8,907 nucleotides of DNA, taken from a bacterium. Its GTDB lineage: Bacteria; Patescibacteriota; 4484-211. Position 1 is the stretch's first letter. Every line of letters starts with the position of its first letter. The translations under genes and the position numbers were made by a program. Positions 1-5,633 of this stretch are shown in pieces. The DNA lies in contig JALUVT010000093.1 of NCBI GenBank assembly GCA_027020325.1, positions 1 to 8,907 on the forward strand, read 5' to 3'. The notes beneath the pieces were generated by a model. That model did no database searches and had not been told where the DNA came from. It worked only from the letters and a program-made list of their open reading frames with translations.

Positions 1-210
1 GATCTCACTACCCTGAGTAGCAAAATTGCCTCTAAACACTTGACTTTAGTCCCCTTAAAATTGTATACTAAACGACAGTTCATTAAATTAGAAATTGGCT
101 TAGCCAAGGGAAAAGGCAAAAAACAACGCCGTGAAACTGAGAAAAGGCAAACAATTAAACGTCGGGCCTTAGAAGAAGCCCGCTCTTATCTTCGGCAAGG
201 GGATGTTTAG
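1..210 (+). CDS. smpB: SmpB, tmRNA-binding protein (C-terminal part; 5' end outside the window)
   Basis: Reading frame 1 is open from the first base to TAG at 208-210 and gives 69 residues. They match the second half of SmpB: the segment LTLVPLKLYTK followed by IKLEIGLAKGKGKK, then a basic helical tail (QRRETEKRQ, IKRRALEEAR). In the family the beta-barrel binds the tRNA-like domain of tmRNA, and the basic tail enters the empty mRNA channel of a stalled ribosome. The gene runs directly into ssrA on the same strand. Its last three codons and stop (GGG GAT GTT TAG) are also the first 12 nt of mature tmRNA. The N-terminal half, start and upstream promoter are not in the window. Identity is very likely, from the conserved LTLVPLKLY core and the ssrA neighbour. 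Confidence 0.96.
   Translation, partial: DLTTLSSKIASKHLTLVPLKLYTKRQFIKLEIGLAKGKGKKQRRETEKRQTIKRRALEEARSYLRQGDV
40..69 (+). promoter_or_regulatory. Candidate internal sigma70-type promoter for ssrA, inside smpB
   Basis: TTGACT at 40-45 and TATACT at 64-69 each differ by one base from the consensus -35 and -10 boxes and are 18 nt apart. Transcription would begin near 76, giving a tmRNA precursor with about 120 nt of 5' leader. The match lies in a conserved protein segment (LTLVPLKLYTK), so codon constraint could have produced it by chance. No experimental evidence is visible. Confidence 0.45.
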
Positions 211-575
211 ATTCGACGGAGAGGCAGCTTAAAAACCGCAAACCGGGGTTGGTTCTAACCTCGTTAAATAAAAGAACCACAAAATAAACGGCGAAACTAA
301 TTTGCCTGCACCTCGCTTGGCTTATGCTGCTATTTAAGCGAGGCATAACTTTTTCTTTTTCTTAGCGAGGAAAAAGTTGTGTCATAAATGCTAAGAAGCC
401 GGGATTGAAACCAGTTATTTCGGTCCCAAGGCCTTATCACTTTATCAATAACTGGCGCTTTGGGAACAAGGTGTGGTCAGTTCCACCACCAAAGCGTGTC
501 GCGAACTGACTAAGTTTGTAGAAGGTTTTTAGGCTTAATTTCCGGACGGGGGTGCAATTCCCCCCATCTCCACCA
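199..575 (+). ncRNA. ssrA: Transfer-messenger RNA (tmRNA), one-piece type
   Basis: tmRNA rescues stalled ribosomes, acting first as an alanyl-tRNA and then as mRNA for a degradation tag. The 377-nt gene has all standard parts. The acceptor stem pairs GGGGATG (199-205) with CATCTCC (565-571), followed by an encoded ACCA. The D-domain signature is ATTCGACGG. Helix H2 pairs 226-237 with 524-535. PK1 has stems 245-250/257-262 and 251-256/273-278. The tag reading frame follows, then helix H5 (311-318/336-343). PK2 is 347-355/370-378 with 361-366/390-395. PK3 is 411-419/447-455 with 424-429/460-465. PK4 includes 476-483/503-510. The T-arm is GGGGG-TGCAATT-CCCCC. The order is not permuted. Oddities: the 5' 12 nt overlap the end of smpB, the T-loop begins TGC rather than TTC, and the tag ends in AAI. 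No clear terminator follows, only a T-run at 581-586. Confidence 0.99.
290..337 (+). other. tmRNA proteolysis-tag reading frame (resume codon GGC to TAA)
   Basis: The 15 codons read GETNLPAPRLAYAAI and then TAA; the full tag would carry an extra N-terminal alanine from the charged tmRNA. The frame was chosen on two grounds. The stop lies at the 3' foot of the H5 loop, as in other tmRNAs. The bases before GGC (TAAAC, with A at -4) resemble the E. coli resume context TAGTC. The start GETN resembles known tags beginning GKTN. The C-terminus AAI differs from the usual ALAA. An alternative start at AAC (287) would add an asparagine. Confidence 0.85.
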
Positions 576-943
576 AAATATTTTTTAGGTAAATTTCTCT
601 CTCGCCTTTCCTTTTTATTAAATATTGAAAATTTTTCGCTTCTTTTTCCTTATCTCAACTTCTTTTCTTTATGGGATAGATTAATAAACTGCTAAATTAA
701 TTTTTGTCCAGATAGAAATCCTTGGTCTTACCTAGAAAGGACCCTTAGCCTTGTACCAACTGATTAAGATTACCCAAAAAAATAGTTTATTCACCTTTCC
801 CTCTTTTTGATTTATTTTGATTTATTCAAAAAATTTTTAGATAAAGGATAAAGTTAAACTCCCCGCACTTCTAATGAAAATTTTTTGCAAAGTCAAGGGG
901 CGGATAACAGCTACTGTTCTCCTTAATGGTAAAATGAACAAAG
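576..943 (+). other. Noncoding spacer between ssrA and the endonuclease Q-like gene
   Basis: This 368-nt AT-rich stretch shows no coding frame, tRNA or recognisable riboswitch. It holds a T-run at 581-586 just after tmRNA and a pyrimidine-rich tract to about 672. A small hairpin may form from GGTCTT (724-729) and AGGACC (738-743), with one G-U pair. TTTTGATTTA occurs twice in tandem at 805-824. The promoter of the next gene is at its end. The T-run may help end ssrA transcription, but no classic GC-rich stem lies directly before it. Confidence 0.7.
927..935 (+). promoter_or_regulatory. Extended -10 promoter of the endonuclease Q-like gene
   Basis: TGGTAAAAT is an extended -10 element (TGn followed by TAAAAT at 930-935). 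No good -35 hexamer lies 16-18 nt upstream, which is tolerable for extended -10 promoters. Transcription would start near 942-944, at or just before the ATG, so the message would be leaderless or nearly so. This agrees with the lack of a Shine-Dalgarno sequence. Confidence 0.5.
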
Positions 944-2245
944 ATGAAAGGGGAATACATTGTTGATTTACATATTCATTCTCCTTGGGCCCGGGCTTGC
1001 AGTCCTCAATTAACCTTAGAAAACATCTATCGTTGGTGTAAAATTAAGGGAATTACGGTCATTGGGGTAGGAGATTTTACTCATCCCCAGCGTTTTCAAG
1101 AAATTAAAAAAAAGTTAGTTCCGGCGGAAGAAGGTCTTTTTTGTCTCCACCCCCGCTGGGCTAAAGAAAACGATAAATTAATTCCGCAATCAGTTCGCCA
1201 CAATGAAGTTCGTTTCCTCCTGAGTACGGAAATTAGTACTATCTACAGTAAATACGGCCGCCTGCGCAAACTACACCAATTAATTTTATTGCCCGACCTT
1301 TCCACTGTAGCCGAATTTAATCGTCAATTACAAAAAATTGGCAAATTGGCTTCCGATGGCCGACCCATTTTGGGCTTGGAAAGCAAAGAATTATTAAAAA
1401 TGACCCTCCAACTGCATCCGCAAGCTCTCTTCATCCCCGCCCATATTTGGACACCCCACTTTTCCCTTTTTGGTTCTAATTCGGGCTTTGATAGTCTTGA
1501 GGAAGCCTTTGAAGAACTGAGCGGGGAAATAAAAGCTGTGGAAACCGGTCTTTCTTCAGATCCTTTCATGAACTGGCGTTTAAGCCAACTCGACGGCCTT
1601 ACCCTTGTTTCGGGATCTGATGCTCATTCTTTGCCTAAAATGGCGCGGGAAGCAATTATTCTGCGCGCTCCGTTAAACTATTCCGCAATTCGTCAGGCAA
1701 TTGTAAGCGGTAATGATGATTTTATCGGCACGATTGAATTTTTTCCCGAAGAAGGCAAGTACCACTACGATGGACATCGGCGCTGTGGTGTTGTTCTCAA
1801 TCCTCGACAGACCAAAAAATATCAAGGGCTATGTCCTAAATGCGGCCGGCCTTTAACGCGGGGCGTGTTGCATCGGGTGGAAGAGTTAGCGGATCGCGAA
1901 CCGGATTATCGCCCCCTCCAACACAAAAAAGTTGAATATATTATTCCTTTGGTGGAAATTTTAGCCGAATTAATTGGGGTCAAGGGTTCTAATTCAAGGC
2001 GTGTAGAGAAAATTTACCAACAACTTTACCAAAAACTAGGTGATGAGTTTAGGATTCTCCGTCAGGTGGATGTTGAGGAAATTAAAGAAGCCGGATTCCC
2101 CCAATTAGCCCAAGCTATTCAGCGTCTGCGGGAAAAAAAAGTTGCGGTTCAGCCGGGCTACGACGGTGTTTATGGAATTATCCGCCTTTTCGCCGATTCT
2201 ACTTCCCTTCCTCCGCATTCCGAACAATTGAATTTTTCAATTTGA
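944..2245 (+). CDS. Endonuclease Q-like PHP-domain DNA repair nuclease
   Basis: The 433-residue protein has EndoQ family architecture and close to the usual length. The N-terminal PHP phosphoesterase domain shows metal-ligand motifs DLHIHS (8-13, with D8, H10, H12), GDFTHP (43-48), TEIS (95-98, E96), LHQLIL (110-115), AHIWTP (166-171) and GSDAHS (224-229). A zinc-binding segment follows, with C281, C297 and C300 (CPKCGRPLTRG), then a C-terminal part containing PGYDGVYG (404-411). Characterised EndoQ enzymes nick DNA on the 5' side of deoxyuridine, hypoxanthine, xanthine or abasic sites. That substrate range is family knowledge, not shown here. The ATG at 944 is the first possible start because an in-frame TGA sits at 935-937. 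No Shine-Dalgarno sequence precedes it. It ends overlapping or abutting the helicase gene, suggesting joint action. A generic PHP phosphoesterase is the fallback, but the zinc segment favours EndoQ. Confidence 0.88.
   Translation: MKGEYIVDLHIHSPWARACSPQLTLENIYRWCKIKGITVIGVGDFTHPQRFQEIKKKLVPAEEGLFCLHPRWAKENDKLIPQSVRHNEVRFLLSTEISTIYSKYGRLRKLHQLILLPDLSTVAEFNRQLQKIGKLASDGRPILGLESKELLKMTLQLHPQALFIPAHIWTPHFSLFGSNSGFDSLEEAFEELSGEIKAVETGLSSDPFMNWRLSQLDGLTLVSGSDAHSLPKMAREAIILRAPLNYSAIRQAIVSGNDDFIGTIEFFPEEGKYHYDGHRRCGVVLNPRQTKKYQGLCPKCGRPLTRGVLHRVEELADREPDYRPLQHKKVEYIIPLVEILAELIGVKGSNSRRVEKIYQQLYQKLGDEFRILRQVDVEEIKEAGFPQLAQAIQRLREKKVAVQPGYDGVYGIIRLFADSTSLPPHSEQLNFSI
2226..2242 (+). promoter_or_regulatory. 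Hairpin at the endonuclease/helicase gene junction
   Basis: AATTGAA (2226-2232) and TTCAATT (2236-2242) are perfect inverted repeats around TTT. The hairpin sits over the last codons of the nuclease gene and touches the TTG start of the helicase gene. Translating ribosomes would melt it, which could couple translation of the second gene to the first. The stem is all A/U except one G-C pair, so stability is low and the role is speculative. Confidence 0.3.
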
Positions 2246-4125
2246 CAATGCCGCAAAAGGCGCTTAACCAGGATCAAGAAAAAGTTTTACAAATCAACCG
2301 CGGGGTTCTTTTAGTGATCGCCGGGCCGGGGACGGGAAAAACTTTTACCTTAACCGCCAAAATTAAATTCCTTTTACAACAAATGCAGCTTCCGCCGGCT
2401 AAAATTTTGGCCCTTACTTTCACGCGGCAGGCAGCCGCAGAACTAAAAACACGGCTCAGTAAAAGCTTGCCTTCACGAGCGTTGCCTTTAACCACAACTT
2501 TCCATGGACTAGCCTACCGTTTACTGCAAGAGCGAGGGCTTTTGGGTTCACGCCGTATTATTTCCGCTGGAGAAAAAAGAAAATTTGGCGAAAAGGGATC
2601 CCCATTTAAGATTCCTCCTTCCTTTCAAGACCTTAGTCCGCGGCAGCTCGAATTAAAAATTTCGCAGTACAAAATTAAATTCTTTTTTGCCCAAGAAAAA
2701 ATCCCCCCCGCGGCCAGGGAATTGTTACAAAATTATCAATCCTTCCTCAACGAAAAAGAAGCGCTTGATTTTGACGACCTCCTTCTTTTGTGTTGGCAAG
2801 AATTAGAAAAAGATAAGGAGGGAAATTGGCCGCGCTGGCCGGTTATTCTCGTTGATGAATTCCAAGACACCAATCTCCTGCAATACCAATTATTACGAAA
2901 ATGGTGGCAGGATCATCATCAATCCTCTTTACTTTGTGCTATTGGAGATCCCCAACAGTCTATTTATGGTTTCCGCGGGGCCGTTGCCAATATTTTTGAG
3001 CAACTAGCGCAAGATTTCACAACGGTAACTAAAGTTGAACTGCGTCACAATTACCGCAATAAAGCGGCGATAATTCATTTTAGCAGTCGTCTTTTCCCTG
3101 CCGTGCAACAAATTCCGCAACAAAAAGGAGAGGGCAAGATTTGGCTTGTGGAAACAAAAAATGAGTTTAGCGAAGCGCGCTGGATTGCCCAACGGATCAA
3201 TATCCTTTTTGGCGGGATCGACATGCAACAAAGTGATCAACTGCCGGCAGATGAAGGGGAAAAGAACTTATCTTTCCGCGATATTGCCATCCTTTACCGT
3301 TTTCGCCGCCAAGGGAGAATTATCGCCCAAGAATTGGAAAAGCAGGGCTTACCTTTTCAAGAACCAGAGGCAACAAATCTCTATCAGCAACCCGCGGTGC
3401 AATGGCTCCTTTTTTTATTAAGCCAAACTCAACCCAACTTAGTCCAGCACTGGCGGGCAAAAGTTTCTCGCGCTCACGAAATTCCTTTGACCCTCTTTTT
3501 TTTAGAAGAGAAAAACCTCTCTCTTCCTCCGGAGATTACCGAAAAAAAAGACCAGCTTTTAAGAGACTTTGCAAAAACTTATCGCTCCCATGCGACAACG
3601 GAAAATCCTTTAAGTTTGGTTGATGCGGCTCGCTTTTGGGTAAAAAATCCGTTCACACAAAAATATTTTCAGCAGAACCCCGCGATTGATCAGCTGTTAC
3701 GAGAAATAGAAAAAATGGCCTGGCCCTGGGAGAATCTGCCAGGCTATTTTGAATACCTCGCCCAATTAGAGGAAAATAATTTTTATGATTTGAAGAGCGA
3801 CAAAATTAGCCTCTTAACGATTCATGCGGCCAAAGGGTTAGAATTTCAGGAAGTTTTTCTTTGTGGTTTTGAAGAAGGGATCATTCCTCCGCAAAGAAAA
3901 GATACTTCTTTAGCCGAAGAAAAGCGGCTTTTCTATGTTGCTCTAACTCGGGCGAGCCAAAGTTTATATCTCCTCTACGCTCGTTACCGCGAAAAAAAGA
4001 AAAAAGAGCTTTCTTCATTTATCAAATTTTTTGCACCTTCAGACTATCAAAAGGTTTTAGATCCTTTTTGGCAAAAAGAAAAGAAGAGAAAAGCCCGTTC
4101 TCGCCAGCAAAAACTTGTTTTCTAG
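2242..4125 (+). CDS. UvrD/PcrA/Rep-family SF1A DNA helicase
   Basis: An ATP-dependent DNA helicase with the full superfamily 1 motif set: Q-motif region LNQDQ (8-12), Walker A AGPGTGKT (27-34), Ia ALTFTRQ (57-63), TTFHG (85-89), II VDEFQDT (204-210), III IGDPQQSIYGFRG (234-246), IV RHNYRN (268-273), V LTIHAAKGLEFQ (525-536) and VI EKRLFYVALTRA (560-571). At 627 residues it is shorter than UvrD or PcrA (about 720). Only 56 residues follow motif VI, so the usual C-terminal extension is reduced or absent. Two starts are possible: TTG at 2242, which overlaps the upstream stop as TTGA, or ATG at 2248, two bases after that stop. Neither has a Shine-Dalgarno sequence, which suggests translational coupling to the nuclease gene. 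A joint role in removing deaminated-base strands is inferred from context. Family membership is certain; orthology to uvrD, pcrA or rep is not. Confidence 0.96.
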   Translation: MTMPQKALNQDQEKVLQINRGVLLVIAGPGTGKTFTLTAKIKFLLQQMQLPPAKILALTFTRQAAAELKTRLSKSLPSRALPLTTTFHGLAYRLLQERGLLGSRRIISAGEKRKFGEKGSPFKIPPSFQDLSPRQLELKISQYKIKFFFAQEKIPPAARELLQNYQSFLNEKEALDFDDLLLLCWQELEKDKEGNWPRWPVILVDEFQDTNLLQYQLLRKWWQDHHQSSLLCAIGDPQQSIYGFRGAVANIFEQLAQDFTTVTKVELRHNYRNKAAIIHFSSRLFPAVQQIPQQKGEGKIWLVETKNEFSEARWIAQRINILFGGIDMQQSDQLPADEGEKNLSFRDIAILYRFRRQGRIIAQELEKQGLPFQEPEATNLYQQPAVQWLLFLLSQTQPNLVQHWRAKVSRAHEIPLTLFFLEEKNLSLPPEITEKKDQLLRDFAKTYRSHATTENPLSLVDAARFWVKNPFTQKYFQQNPAIDQLLREIEKMAWPWENLPGYFEYLAQLEENNFYDLKSDKISLLTIHAAKGLEFQEVFLCGFEEGIIPPQRKDTSLAEEKRLFYVALTRASQSLYLLYARYREKKKKELSSFIKFFAPSDYQKVLDPFWQKEKKRKARSRQQKLVF

Positions 4126-5609
4126 TTAAAATAATGCTGCCGCAACCACGTCACTAATTGAGGCTCATTTTTCCCCGCTGACAAGTGAAAAAAGAGACGG
4201 GGGATGCTAATCTTTTTCCTTTTATCTTTGTTAGTCAAAATCTCTCGGGCATTTTTAAGGTAAGCCTCGGCCCCTTGGCGCCAAGTGAAACGGGAGCGGA
4301 TATAAGCGGGCCCTTGACGCGAATGTTTTTCATAAAGATCCCGGTCCTTCCAGTAACGACAACAGCCTTCAATAATGCTTTTCTCATCTTCGGGATCAAC
4401 CAAAATTGCTCGTCCGGGCAAGGTTTCTTCTGGTCCCCCATTACGACCACTAACTACCGGCAGCCCACAACTAAGAGCTTCCAGGACGAGAAGTCCAAAT
4501 GGTTCATAGAGGGCTGGAGAGACCAAAAAACCTCCTCGTTCACGAATGGTCGTATAAAGAGGGGGCAAAAAGCAGCGCGGGATTTTTTTGCTCCAAATAA
4601 TTTTTCTCTCTAAATTTTGTTCTTTGATAAAAGCTACTACCTGGCGCAAGTATTGATCAGGAACCTGATTTAGAGGTAAACGATGCAGGGCATCTTTATC
4701 ACCACTAGAGATAAAAAGCTGGAAATGCTCTTGTAATTCTCGGCTCTGAGCAAAGGCACGCAGAAAACCGAGGAGATTTTTCTTCGGTGTGGGGCGGGAA
4801 AGAAGGAGAATAAAGGAGAGATGTCGTCGGCTCGCTGGACATTGAGATTGGATTAATTCTTGCCACCAGTTTTGTCCAGCCCTATCAAAATGAGCCTGTG
4901 GCGAGAAGAATTTTTCATCAACCCCGGTCGAGACAACGGCAAATTTAGCCGCCGGGGGGCGAAGATCGCGGTAAAGAGGATGTCCATACTGATATTCCTG
5001 CTCCTGATGAGTAGAAGTAATAATACGGTCGGCAGAGGCAATGGCCATTCTTTCAGCGGCGATGCGAATTTCAAAAAAATATTTTTCTAATTGAGAAGTA
5101 AAGTTTTCTTTTGTCACTAACTTGTCCATTTTTAAGGCTCCCGGAGAATGCATAGTAAAGGTAAAAGGAAGGCCGGTTTGCTCTTTGAGATAAACTGCGC
5201 TTAACCCGGCATCAGCATAATGAGCGGTAACAAAATCGGGACGACGGCCTTCTTGGCGATAGAATTCTTGCAAGCGGGGAATATATTCAGTTAATAGATA
5301 GGGCCAAAGCTCTTCTTTGCGTAAAAAAGATTTCCCTCCAAAGGGAAGGCGGATTATCCGTAGGCGAGGGTTGAGGAATTCGACTTCTTTGGCAAACCCC
5401 GGCCACTGCGGATCAAGAATTTGTCGGGTCACAATATCAACCTGCAACGAAGGATATTCCCCATTTTCAGTTAAAGCACGGGCAATTTCGGTAACATAAA
5501 TTAATTGCCCGCCAAAATCAGGATGACTACCGAGATAATTTTCTAAGGCTGGACCAAAGTTGCCCTGGGGATTAAGAAAAACAAAATGTAAGTCTTTCTT
5601 TAGAGACAC
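4122..5609 (-). CDS. GT4 glycosyltransferase resembling sucrose-phosphate synthase
   Basis: A retaining GT-B glycosyltransferase of 495 residues whose motifs follow the sucrose-phosphate synthase subfamily. HPDFGGQLIYVTEIARAL (29-46) parallels the GGQ donor loop. AHYADAG (129-135) and MHSPGALK (153-160) parallel the family's HYADAG and GHSLGRxK. ADRIITSTHQE (193-203) follows. The C-terminal Rossmann half has SRPTPKKN (271-278), SPALYEPFGLLVLEA (364-378, with an EX7E pair E369/E377) and GGPEET (391-396). There is no phosphatase domain. It probably transfers sugar from a nucleotide sugar to a hexose phosphate or similar acceptor; sucrose-6-phosphate as product is only a guess. A in place of the family R at residue 158 argues for an altered acceptor. 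The start is GTG; an in-frame TAG lies upstream with no other start between. It is the second gene after the peptidase (13-nt gap) and its stop shares CTAG with the convergent helicase stop. Confidence 0.87.
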   Translation of the reverse strand: MSLKKDLHFVFLNPQGNFGPALENYLGSHPDFGGQLIYVTEIARALTENGEYPSLQVDIVTRQILDPQWPGFAKEVEFLNPRLRIIRLPFGGKSFLRKEELWPYLLTEYIPRLQEFYRQEGRRPDFVTAHYADAGLSAVYLKEQTGLPFTFTMHSPGALKMDKLVTKENFTSQLEKYFFEIRIAAERMAIASADRIITSTHQEQEYQYGHPLYRDLRPPAAKFAVVSTGVDEKFFSPQAHFDRAGQNWWQELIQSQCPASRRHLSFILLLSRPTPKKNLLGFLRAFAQSRELQEHFQLFISSGDKDALHRLPLNQVPDQYLRQVVAFIKEQNLERKIIWSKKIPRCFLPPLYTTIRERGGFLVSPALYEPFGLLVLEALSCGLPVVSGRNGGPEETLPGRAILVDPEDEKSIIEGCCRYWKDRDLYEKHSRQGPAYIRSRFTWRQGAEAYLKNAREILTNKDKRKKISIPRLFFHLSAGKNEPQLVTWLRQHYFN

Positions 5610-5617
5610 CCTGCTGG

Positions 5618-5633
5618 ACTGGTTAAAGCCAGT
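5618..5633 (-). promoter_or_regulatory. Small hairpin enclosing the peptidase stop codon
   Basis: On the minus strand ACTGG and CCAGT form a 5-bp stem around a CTTTAA loop that contains the TAA stop of the peptidase gene. It lies between the two genes of the minus-strand unit, 9-24 nt before the GTG of the glycosyltransferase. No T-run follows, so it is not an intrinsic terminator. It might stabilise the upstream message or modulate coupling. Confidence 0.3.

Noticed and set aside
155..346. 63-codon minus-strand open frame over the smpB end and tmRNA
   Set aside because: It is antisense to a well-defined tmRNA with every helix accounted for; the peptide resembles nothing I know.
291..365. 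Alternative tmRNA tag frame starting at GCG 291 with an alanine resume codon
   Set aside because: It runs through the H5 loop without a stop and into PK2, ending at TAG 363-365; the frame from GGC 290 stops at the H5 stem and has a resume context closer to the E. coli one.
545..590. Intrinsic terminator formed by the T-arm and the T-run after tmRNA
   Set aside because: The stem belongs to the tRNA-like domain and the T-run begins about 15 nt after it, too far for a classic terminator.
2243..2250. Recoding of TGA (as glycine or tryptophan) joining the nuclease and helicase into one protein
   Set aside because: Reading through TGA continues out of frame with the helicase, so TGA acts as a stop; the standard code fits the whole window.
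4185..4613. 142-codon plus-strand open frame
   Set aside because: It lies inside the glycosyltransferase gene on the opposite strand, whose motifs (EPFGLLVLEA, GGPEET) clearly mark the real frame.
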